64,000 bases of DNA from Erythrophleum ivorense (Eukaryota; Streptophyta; Magnoliopsida; Fabales; Fabaceae): the NCBI GenBank assembly GCA_026724425.1, contig JAIUCV010000003.1, positions 61,495,088-61,559,087 on the forward strand. The letters are read 5' to 3'. Numbering within the stretch: position 1 is the first letter of the stretch; each line of letters opens with the position of its first letter. Made by a program: the position numbers and the translations under genes. A model generated the notes under the pieces. It made no database searches and was not told the DNA's origin. It saw only the letters and a list, made by a program, of their open reading frames with translations. Below are positions 13,245-24,900 of the stretch, piece by piece.

Positions 13245-13312
13245 CCTTGGTGGGATTCGAACTCGCGTACCCAAGGCTTCAAAATAGCCAGGCGCCAGTT
13301 GAACCACAAGGC
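13245..13312 (-). other. tRNA-like segment 2 inside the hAT element
   Basis: On the minus strand it starts GCCTTGTGG and ends CCACCAAGG, which can pair as an imperfect acceptor stem. GTTCAACTGG resembles a D arm and GAGTTCGAATCC a T arm/B box (13253-13264). It is about 68 bases long. Degenerate; not called as a working tRNA. Confidence 0.45.
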
Positions 13313-13779
13313 ATTGTTGAAGAGGGAAGCAAATTTTTATATAAAGAGATTAAAAGTTGTTGCTTGCATATTTTCTAAAAATAACCATGTGTGTTGACCC
13401 AATAATCAAAATAAAAAAAATCTCAACATGTTAATCATAGTTAGTTTTTATAATATTTTAGTTTCAATATTTGTTTTAATATATTAATATTTGATAATTA
13501 TATTTGTTAATAGATAAATTATTTTATACTCAAATTTTAAAATTAAAGAATCAATTGAAGTTAAATATTATATTATATTATATTTGATTTATTTTTATAT
13601 ATAATTAATAGTAAAATATTTTTAATTTTATTAATATTTGTTTATAGTTATTTATTATATTAAATTATATATATATTTAATTATTACTGGTTCGACCTCG
13701 GTTCAACCACGGTTCAACCAATGAACCGTGAACCAGTATCTTTACCGGTTCAATGACCGGTCCGGTTTTAAAAACATTG

Positions 13780-16700
13780 AAAAAAATTTAAGATCAACAT
13801 AATATTTGAAGGTAACATAGTAAACGAAAACAAAGATAACATCCATTTGACATAATTTTTAGACAAAATAAGTATAATTTTTTATATTTTTATTATCAAA
13901 TTTTCTAATGAAATTATAATATGTGTAAATAATTTATTTAAAAACTTATTTTATGTGATGCTGAGTTGTAAAAGTTATATATTTATTTTTAAAATTATAT
14001 ATTTGTTATGTTTTTATTGAAATTTTTTATAATAAAAATATAAAAAGTGTACCTAAACTTTTTTCATATTTTTTACTTCAGTCACCAAATCTCACTTAAT
14101 TTAAAAAAAAAAACATATAAACATTTGTGATTATCATCCATTTTTATTTAAGAAATTTCTAATGTTGAAGGGTTTGATCTCTTAAATAACCAAAAAAAAA
14201 ACGAAACAAAAAATCACATCTCATTTCATTCCTCATGGTACATTAAATTAAAATGGAAAGAAATCATAATTACACTAATTAATTGCAATAAATAAATATA
14301 TAAGACAAGTATCAATTAATTTACATGTTGGTATCGTGGCAAACGATAAATGAGGAAGTTTAATTCAATTTAAGATTATTGTTTTGTTTCGAATGAATGA
14401 AATATAAAAAAAAAAAAATCTATCTTAACTAAAAGAAGAGTGAAGGGTTTATTGTAACAATTTATGTGTGTTTGCTTTGGACAGAGTGACTATTTTCTAT
14501 GAATAGCTGTTGATTGTCTTTAGATTTATGTTTCTTAGATAATTAAGAATTTGGGCTAACTATTACTTCATCGCTTAAGATGTTGTGGCACTTTCTAATT
14601 TTATAAATCTGGATAATATAAATTAAATTGTTTTATAGACTTGTGAAATTATTATATTTGTAAGGTTCCAATTACATTAAGGTTAAGTGTAACTCATCAT
14701 TTCAACATTAGAATGAAAGGATGTTCATATAATTGAGTTGTATTTTGTCTTTATTTGTATTAAACATTGAGATTCTTATTTTCAAACAATTAAATATAGT
14801 TTATTGGGGAAAAGTATGGATAATTATCAAAAAACTTTAGTGCTAGATTTGGTTGAAAGATGCAATAATAAAAAATATATAAAATACAAATAAGTGAGAT
14901 AAAGTAAGATAAAAAATAATTATTTTATCTATAAATTTAAAAAGTTAATTTAATAAATAGAATAATAAATATAAGAATATAATAAATATTATTTATATAA
15001 AAAAATTACGTCTACAACGTTGTGAACCAAACAGAGAGTGTAAGTTTAAATCATTTGCGTACAAATAAAATATATTTTTATTTATGGAAATAATGAATGA
15101 GTGAAATTGTCATTTTCAAGTATTAATGCCACATTTAGTGTGTAAAATTAACTATTGAGAAATGAAAATGACAATGCAAATGGAATTGGAATCACCATAT
15201 TAGAATATTCGGTAACTTTGCGAGTGGAAGTCAATTCTTTTCTGTTCAGTTTTATTCTATTTTTAATGTTTTATACATACAATATTATTACAAAACAGAA
15301 TCACAAATATAATTAAATAAAAACAAATATGGAAAATAACTAATTCACTCCCAGTTTTTACCTTTAATGAGGGAATGGTAAATTTTTTTAGAAAGGAAAT
15401 AGTGATATCTTTTTAGATGGAATCAATTTTTTTTAATCAATACATTAGAAAAAAGATTTTTTTAATATTAAATAGGATTACAAATGAAATGGTCGTCCTT
15501 GTATACAAATTAAATAGTCATATAAGTTTATAAAAATTTAAATCTAATATGCGATTGGGTACAGTCGAAAGAAGAGAAATTTAGATAATTTTCATGAAAT
15601 TTTAAATTCAATTTTTAAACATTGCTTGGGTGAAAATAATTTGTAATTAACCCTAGCAGCTAACTTCTTAAAATTATATGAAATGAGTACTAATCTCATT
15701 TTGAAGTTAGACAAAAATCAATAAATTGGTCATTATTCCCGATATTTATTAATTACTCTATGCGATCAAATTCAATTCATGCGTAGAAAAATCGCCAAAT
15801 AAGGAAAAAAATTATGCTATTATATATTTGGGACACTTTGGTGAGTTTGTTCCAAACAACACATTTGATTATATAATAAAATAATAAAATTATTAATAAA
15901 GTGAAATATGGAAAATAAATTATTGACAATATAAAAAGAAGTTACCATTCTCAATCTCCCAACTTCTTCAAAAATGTAGAAGTGAAAATTATATAAAATG
16001 TTTTAAAAATGAAAAAATAAAAGAACAAATTCACGGGTAACAATGATAACTTTTATTTGATAAATCCAAATATTTAGTTAAATGTTAATCTTGTAACTAT
16101 ATAATATAATCTAATATAAAATTATTTTTATATTAATCACATCTTACTTTAAGACTACTATAACACAAGATGTCAATTTATTCGTAATATATTATTATTT
16201 TGTCCTCTTGAGGGAAGGAAAGGGGCCCAAGTGGGGAATATCGTAATTAAATAATTGAGATAATTCAAGATTCAGTTATCAATAAAGACATTTAAGTTTA
16301 AAAAATATTATTTTATCCTAATATATAGTCAGGATGGTAATTTCAATTATCTGTGAATAAAATGTTAGTTGAATAAAATAATTGCTCATTAATTATTACC
16401 ATGAATTGATATTTTGATAAATTTATTATTTTTCTCTCATGGCATCCATCACTTGCCCTTAATTATGGTTTTTTTTTTTAAATAAACATGCACTTAACTG
16501 TTATTTTTTCTTTCTTTTTTTTCAGTAAAATAAGTATGCATTTAATTAGTCACACAACCTCCTAGAAGATGTCATTGTAATCTTTTTTGATGATGTTTTT
16601 GGCCTTTTTTTATTGGTATTTAGATTGTTTTAATTTATTTTTTCTTCTTGAAAAATATTTGTTATTCAAGTTAGTCATTAAACAGAAAAATGTCATAATA

Positions 16701-17320
16701 TGTTTTATGTTTAATAATATAATATATAAAATTGGAAAAACAGGACAAGATAGAGAATAAAAATCTAGGACTGTATAATTTGAAATGAAGAATCAGAGTT
16801 AGGTTTAAGGAAGACTTTTATTCTACAAAAGTATAGTGGAGTTAAACCAAATTACTATTTAGACTTTGAATTTTATTTTAGATAAGAACTTGTTAAATTC
16901 AAAATTCAGACTGTGTGTACACATTTGTAAAAATCAAACCTGGAACTAACCATCATTAGATCTATATATTAAACAGAGAAAGTTTGAAACCATATGGCAT
17001 AACTCTATAGGTAGCATTTAATATATCAGAATTTTAATTTTTAATACGAAAAATAAAAATTTTGAACAACACGTGAGTCATAAAATTTCTGAATTAACCT
17101 CCAAACGAGTGCTATCCAATTCTTGTTAATGATGCTTTTGTGTTAGCATTCCTTGTATTAAAAAAAAAACAAAAATATTAATATTTTTTTCATAATGTCA
17201 TATTCAAATATATTTTATAAGTAATCATAATATCTATATACCAAACACTACATAGGTGATATACTCAAAGGGATCATCAAGGTTAAGTTGTTGCTGCTGC
17301 TGCTGCTGTTGTTGTTGTTG

Positions 17321-17352
<32 letters not shown>

Positions 17353-18480
17353 GTTATTGTTGTTGTTATTGTTGTTGTTGTTGTTGTTTTGAACTTGATA
17401 CTAACTTCATACACTTCTCACTGCCAGATGCATACTTAGGATGAGCTTAATATTGTGAAAAATGCAATCCTATCATGGTGATATTTAAAAAAATAAAAAA
17501 ATATGTATTATATTATTATTATTCAATAATATTTGTTTTATTTTTATTTTTTTTAAAGTAAGGATAAAAATGTTATTTGTTGTCTCATCTATTTATATCT
17601 ATATTTTCTTTTTGTTTTTTTAATTTCATTTTTAGTATATTAAACATAGTCTTAATAACTTTTAAGTTATTCTTAAAAATACTAAATTTTAAGGATTTAA
17701 TGATTTATAGTCTTTTCAATGCATGCTATGACTAAACAAATAATTGGTAACTAAACATATTAATGTAATTTTTGCTTTTAGAATTTTCCATAAGATAAGT
17801 TCTTTTTTTTTTAACAAATACCAAGTACAACAACTTTTGTATATTATTGCCTATTATTATCATTTTAGAAAGTCACAATATTTCTAAATAGATACAAATT
17901 ACTTTGCACAAATTTATAATTATTGTTGGTCATTAGGTACATCTGATAGTCATGGACATAGGTAGTTTGACAGAAGGGCGTAGATTCAAAATTTTGAAAG
18001 ATAAAAAATTATTAAATATAAAAATGAGAAAAGAATAAAAATATAATTAAAAATAATCTTTATTAGCCTACTAAAAAAAATAGAAAGAGACATACATGAT
18101 TGAAAATTGATAATAATAATATAATAAATATTTTATAAATTCGATAATCTTTTTTTATTATTTTCTTCGACCAATCAAATATTTGCTAACCCTATCAAGT
18201 TTTAAAATATTATTATTATTATTTATTTATTATAAAAATTAAAATTAAAATGTTGATATCAAGGATAATTTACCCAGTAAAATTTAAATTGTAATTTTTA
18301 TGAATAATTAAATTATTTTTCACTACGATTCTGTAATTTTTGTTAAATTTTCTGAGAAAATCAAAGGAAAATAAACTTACGGGGCCCATTGGTAAGGTTG
18401 GGAGACAAAACGAAACGATATGGATAAACAATGGAAGCGCTTACGTAAACATCGCAGTAAAAACGATTCATTTCCTGTGA
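13780..18480. other. AT-rich intergenic region
   Basis: No gene recognised. A possible decayed MITE at about 14846-15040 has TTTGGTT / AACCAAA at its ends. A long compound trinucleotide microsatellite is at 17289-17386. The last 150 bases are the promoter of the plus-strand KH gene. Confidence 0.5.
17289..17386 (+). repeat. Compound trinucleotide microsatellite (GCT/GTT/ATT)n
   Basis: Successive blocks of TGC, TTG, TTA and again TTG/TTA triplets run for about 100 bases. The open frame reading poly-Cys/Tyr through it is an artefact of the repeat. Confidence 0.9.
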
Positions 18481-18505
18481 CGAGTGAGTGATGATGATGC
18501 AGTGG

Positions 18506-18516
18506 AATATATACAG
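18506..18516 (+). promoter_or_regulatory. TATA-like box of the KH gene
   Basis: GAATATATACA lies in a less AT-rich island just before the presumed leader (pyrimidine-rich CCCCTCTCCCTC at 18590). Predicted transcription start is about 18540. Confidence 0.35.
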
Positions 18517-18694
18517 CGATACACAACATCCCTAGTCCCCTCTTTGGGTAGGGCTTTGTGTCCCTCTGTACACCCAGCACTTCCCCTCTCCCTCGTTGTT
18601 CCTGGGGCAGAAGAAGAAAAAGCACAACTCTTGATTCTTGCACAGTTGAATCTCTCTGCCCCCATATCCATCTTCTCTTGCTTCCTTACATACA

Positions 18695-18969
18695 GTAAGC
18701 CTCCGTGTGTTTTTTTTCCTCGCCTTGTTTGCATGCGACTCGTGTGTCAATCAATATCTGTCTTTTGTTCTTGGGCATGTTTTTCTCCGTATTTTGTATG
18801 TTCTTTTCAATTTTGTTCATATGGTGTTTCTGGGATTGTTCTTATTCGATTTTGCGGATGAATTGCTGTTTTGGATCGACTGGGTGCTTTGGTATTTGGG
18901 TGTTTTGCGTTTTTATGGTTTTACTTTATGTTCTCTGTTACTGAGGGTTTTGTTTGTTTTTACCTACAG
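18695..18969 (+). other. Probable 5' UTR intron of the KH gene
   Basis: Donor ACA|GTAAGC and acceptor CTACAG flank a T-rich stretch that ends 19 bases before the start codon. If it is retained, the frame stays open from an ATG at 18707 into the KH protein and adds 94 hydrophobic residues. Confidence 0.6.
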
Positions 18970-18988
18970 AATATATAGCCTTGCTGTG

Positions 18989-21900
18989 ATGGGAGAGAGA
19001 ATTCCACCTGGGAGTTATTTCCAGTACCCTCCTCCTGGAGTTCCGGCTTCCCCTATTAGGTCTTCCTCTATTCCTTCAGATCGAGAAAGGTCAGTCTGTC
19101 TTCTAATCTTGCCATCATTACCACCTGCTGATTCCTATTTTCACTTGTGGCTGGACATTGGTGTACATAAGGACGATGTCAAACTTGAAATCTGGTAGCT
19201 GCTTTGTGCATAATTGGGCCCTCTGACATTGTTTGACTTTTTGATGTTACCCGAAAGTCTTTAGTTTAGAATAAATTTTGCTTTCAAGTACCTTTTTTTT
19301 CCTTTTCTTGTTGGTAGTGCCTGTGCCTGAGTTTGCTTATGAAATCTTTCTTTTAGAATAAATTAGCAAATTCTGCTCCTTCTCACTGTCAAGCCTTATA
19401 CAAGACGTGATATATGAATCTATTTTTTCATTTCCAAAAGCAACACAGATCATGATATGTACATTCTTGTAAAAACCTGCATCTAATGTATTTTTGACGA
19501 TACATGCATTATTGTTTTGCTTGAAATTTTGTAAACTTGGTTTTACTGAATTTATATAAACGTGTTTCCAATGATAGCATGTGTATCTCATGGACAGATG
19601 AGGTCTAGTTCAAGTTGCCACTGCCACTTGATCTTTTAAGTTCTAACACAACATAATTGGTATGACATTGAGTGACATCATTGTTTGCCAGCAATTAGCT
19701 GCCACAGAGAACAGGGGACAAGTAATTGAAACTGCCCGCTTTTCTTGTGGTTACAAGGCTTCATGTTTAGTGAAGCTGGCTGATGGAGTCATATATTTTC
19801 TGCTTTTAATTTGAGCAGGATAAAGGGGGGGAAAACTTTTTAAAAAATTATTGCTCTTGTTAGTTATAGACTCGAGTAACATTGAGAACTATGAGAAATT
19901 GAAATTTGGTGTTTTTTGCTGCAGAGGTTAGGGTGTACAATGAGATGAATGTTCTTTTTTTTTTTCCCCCTGAAAAGACATGGTAATCTTATTTAGTTGG
20001 TCTTCAGTAAATGAAGTCTAGAGCAGAACCAATTGGGGATTGGAAGCCTGTAAATGTATTATTTAATTTGGGTTTTGGGCTTGTCTTAAGGTTTTGTTTC
20101 CATCTCACGTGCAACAAGAGGCTAGGAACCAAACATTACAGGAAAAAAAGGCCAAAATCTAAAATGTCACTGAATTAGTAGAATCATGTGATCATAGGAT
20201 CTTACAATCTAAATAGTACTCATGTCTTGAGTGAAGAAGGTTTTGGTCTTTCAAGGGATGGGGTTTGCTAGGGTTATTTGGGAAGATTGTATGGTGCAAA
20301 TCTAGATCCTGACAATCATGCTTATGATCATTAGGTGTATTATTCACAATGATTGTTTATGTAGTTATGTTGTTTGAAAGAAAGCCAGCTGCAATTATTA
20401 CTTACTTACTAATATCTCTAGTACAAAGAAGACTGATGAGTTATATGTAATCAACTGTCTTACTGATGTTATTGCTGGCAGTGCTATTTTTTGTTGTTAA
20501 GTATAATGCTACTTCCTGTTGGTGCATGCTGGCATTTTTTGTGCATAAATTGATTGCTAATAATTTGCAGATATCTTACTGAACTACTGGCAGAGAGGCA
20601 AAAATTGGGACCATTTGTGCAAGTCCTGCCACAATGCACCCGGCTTTTAAATCAAGGTTTAAAAAGATTCTATCTGTTCTTATCGCAATAATTTCTTTGA
20701 TATCTCAATCATAATTTTCTATGTATTTTGATTTTATATTGTTCTTTTTCCTTGATTATAATTATCACAACTCCTAGTAGTTTTTTAATTTTTGGAAACA
20801 AAGACTGTTTGATTCACTTAAGGATGGCAACCTTGCTAGTTATTAGTACTTACAAGTTAACACCTTTGGGGGGCAACTGTTGCTGGTTGATGTTTAATAC
20901 AAATACTCATAACTAATCCTAAATAAATAGTTGAGTATCTGACAATATTAATGACACTCAATGATAATAAGCAAATAGTAAATTATTTTCTATCAAAAAT
21001 AAAAAAATAACAAACCAAAAATGTTGATGTAGTTAAGCATATTGTTAGACCCAGATTTTCTAGGCTTGGTGCTTGCAATCATGTGAACAGTGTTGATTGT
21101 AGTCCAGCATTCTAGTGCCATTTTTCTGTGCATACCATTCATTCTGGAGCTCGGTGGCTTTTGTAAGAAGGATCTTCCTGTACCATGTTTATTTTCTTAA
21201 TTTTTTTGGGTTCTCTTGGTGCTCTTTTCTAATTTGTGCCTTGAGGCAATGGCAGAAATCAGACGAGTGTCAGGCTTCAATCAAGGTTTTACAGATCATG
21301 AACGCCTTGAGCCAGACAGTCCATTTAGGTCCTTAGGTCAACATCCCAATGGTAGACCAATGGATTTGGAGGGGTGGCCGGCTGTACCAATAGAGGTAAT
21401 GCTACTTAGTATCTCTGAGTGTTCAGTAATTTTTATCCCATAATTCTTGGAATTTTTTATTATTAGATATCTGTTGCTTATTATAAGTAAATTTCTGTTT
21501 GATCTCTGTTAATTTTTTCATATTTGTTTGATGTTGACGGCAAAAATAGACTAATGATTGAATTTTGATTGTGTACTTGGACTTCAAAATTTCATTGAAG
21601 CTAACAAGTTAATTGGCACATTCTAGTGCACCTAGTAATTTTAGATTATTGATTAGCACTAAGAAAAAACAAGCAATTGGAGTAACTATCGTTAGGTTGG
21701 ACTGTTGCCTTAATGACTTTAAGATCTTGCGTGAACATCCCATGATTTCCTTGTGTACTTTGTCTTTTTTATTTTAATTTTTCATTTATAGAAATATAAC
21801 AACAACAACAACAAGGTTTTTTATCACTAGGTGGGGTTGACTACATGGGCCAAAAAATTGTATCATGAATCATGTTTACGGACAAATCATTTAAGTTCAG

Positions 21901-24900
21901 ATCCTTCTTTATGATTTTGCTGGTAGTTTTTTTTTGGGTCTTTTTTCTACCTCTAACTATTAGATTACTCTTCATCCCATGTATTTTTTTTACTGGAGAT
22001 TTTATAGGTTTTTCTTACACATGTCCAAATTATTTAAGACGCGATTTTATAATCTTTTTCACAATAAGTACGACCTCGACTTTTTTTTTTCCTTAATGCA
22101 TTCATTTATAATTCTATTTTGTCTAGTGTGTCTACTCATCCAACACAATATTCTTATCTTTGAAACATTGAGTTCATTCTCTTGTTGACTTTTTATTGCT
22201 TAGCACTTAGTCCTATACAATATTAAGGTCTTATAGTATTGCAATAAAATTTGTTCTTAAACTTGAATGCTATTCTTTTATCATAAATAACATCGGGAAC
22301 ACTCTTCTATTTTGTCCACCTGATTGAATTCCATGGTTCACATCTTTCTCTACTTCCTTATCCTGTTGTATGCTAGATCCAAGATATTTAAATTATGTAA
22401 CTTGTGATATGGTATATTCTTTGATTTTCACTTCTAGGCTAGAATAGGGGTGTGTAAGGCCTGTTTGACCCGATTGGCTGATCTCAACTTGACCACTATT
22501 GGGTTAGGACGGGTCAGGAAATTAAAAAAAAAAAAGGGAGCAAGGTTGGGTTAAAACAATATCTCGAGTTGGGACGGGTTTCGGGCCAATCTTCTGGCCC
22601 ATCAGGCTCAGCTTGAGGTGTATATATACATTCATATATAAAAAGATAGAGACTAAATTGAAAAGAATTCTTTTTTTAAGGATAATTTTTTATAATTTTA
22701 GCCAAAAATTTTTAAACATATTTTATAAATTATAAATAATTAGAGGGGTTAAGATCTTTATTAGGGTTCTCCTAAGTATAATTATTACATTCATGTAAAA
22801 AATAAAATAAAATTAGAAAATGCATATTTTTTCAAGTTTTAGCTACTATATTTGTGTTTTCTTCCTATTTTCTCCCTTGAATCCATGTCTTTTCATGTCC
22901 ATTGTGTAAATTTTAAAAAACATATGAAAAAGAATGGTTATATGTCTAAAATAATTGAGCAAACATAAAAATATAAATTTCTAAAATTTTTTCTTAAAAG
23001 AAAAAAAAAAGAAATTTGGTCCAGTTGGCTTGGTTGACTTGTCCCTGGCCCGATAATAACCGGGTCAAGTTTGGGTCAAGTTGGGCCAGGACAAAAATTT
23101 TGTCTCGAGTTCAAAATCGGGTCGTGAAACAATTCCCCACCTGTGCACACCCTTATGCTAGAATTAGTGCGTCTCTTATTAAACTTACATTTCATATACT
23201 TCGTTTTATTTTTATTTAAACGGAATCCATGTGCTTCCAAAATTAATCTCCACATCTCTAACTTTTCAGTTATTTCCTTTCTTGACTCTTTAACTAGAAT
23301 TATATCATTTGCAAAAAACATGCATTGTGACACTAGCTCTTGGGTATGTTTAGTAAGCACATCCAAAATTAAAGTAAAAAGGTAGAAGCTCAAAGTTAAC
23401 TCTTGATACAGACCAATAGTTATCAAAAAATTTTTGTGGGCTCGCTTTTTGCTTTCACACTATTTGTAACTTTATCATATATATATTAGATTGTTTGGAC
23501 ATAAGTAATACAAACTTTTTTCTTTTTTCTTTTTTGCAGAGCCTTCTACAAATTTTCTCTTGACACTTTATTGTATGCCTTCTCCAATTTGATCATCCAT
23601 AGAAATCTGATCATAAAATAATGGCCTGCCCATTTTGGGTTAGTGGTTGTTTATACAGATTTTACTAGCCTAAGTACTCCATAGCAATAGCAAGCAATTG
23701 ATGAAATATCCTTTTTATGGAACTTGTTAATCATTAGCATTTGACCTAAAGGTGAGTTCCCTGCATATTATCAGACTGATGTATTATATACAAAATTGTT
23801 ATGGAAAATTTGGCTGTCATTCGACCACACTACAAAGGTAATGGATCTTTATATGCAACCTTGATGATAGTTGAATCAAAGTCAAGAAGATTTTACAGCA
23901 GGGCTTGTAGTTCTATTTTAAATAGTGAGGCATATAAGACTCTAGATGTTATCATCATATAAGTGATAGAAGGTTTTTCTTTTCTTTGATTATTGTTTTC
24001 GAGATGATGTGAATAGTGTCTTTTGCTGTCTTCTTTTTACCTCACTCCTGTATATTTTAGCCATCAGCAAGTAGCACCGCAAGTGAAGTTTGTACTGCTT
24101 AATCTTCATCAAATTTGAGCTGATATTAATCAAACATGTGAAGTTACTTTTTGTTATGGTTGATGGGCTATGACAGCACCTGGTTCCAACTTTCATCTCA
24201 AACTCCAGTCCATTGATTTAGGTTCTTATTCAATTAGCTGTCCACGGAGAGAAATTTCAAAACTTGTTACTGATATCTCATTCTCTTGCTAAATTTTGAT
24301 TGACAAGGATGAAGTGCTGATTCTGGCCTTGCTACAGAAAATATTTACATCCAAGCATCTTTAGTACACATTACTCCGACTAAGAATGCTAGATACCTGC
24401 AGTTTTTATGAGCTTTCCCTTGTATATTAATGCTAACCACATCCGTGTTAGCTGCCAATTAACCTTAAGAACAACATATCAATTTCCATGAGAGGACTCT
24501 CTTACCACAGGAAATAAATCCAGCTCAAAATTGGATGAGACCATGCAGGTGATTGTAGTTTTGGCTCATTCATTATTGGATATTCGCAAACAACTCCAAT
24601 TTTCCTTTTGTGGAACTTACAGAATATTGCCAGTGGCGAAAGCTTGATTCCAGATTTCAATCCTGCCAGCATTGATGAAGGTTTTCAATTAGTTTGACCT
24701 TATACAAAATTGTCAACAGTCATCATTGCATAGCGGAGTGTAATGTTACTAGTTTAGGATTCACCAAGTTTACAGAAGGCCATATCTACTGGGTAACTTT
24801 GTATTTCCTAATATCTGCCCTGCAGTGGAATAACAGGCTTTTTAATGAGCATTTTACTATGAATATTGATGCAGATTTTCAACCTCATTTTAGACGAGCA

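Larger units (their letters stand above)
12899..13779. mobile_element. Non-autonomous hAT-type element with AACCGG-rich ends
   Basis: Left end CAGTGTTTTAATAACCGG and right end (read inward) CAATGTTTTTAAAACCGG form imperfect terminal inverted repeats. They are flanked by a perfect 8-bp duplication AAAAAAAT (12891-12898 and 13780-13787). An 8-bp duplication and a CARTG start fit the hAT superfamily. The ends are rich in ACCGG/CCGGTT repeats. There is no transposase. Internally, minus-strand stretches at about 13107-13177 and 13245-13312 look like tRNA-derived sequence, each with a B-box-like GTTCGAATCC. One caution: the target duplication is low complexity. Confidence 0.8.

Noticed and set aside
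13107..13312. Functional tRNA genes
   Set aside because: B boxes are good but acceptor and anticodon stems are degenerate and lie inside a transposon.
17256..17444. Poly-Cys/Tyr open frame
   Set aside because: Created by the trinucleotide microsatellite.
18377..18750. Minus-strand open frames near the KH promoter
   Set aside because: Antisense to the KH leader, with no recognisable domain.
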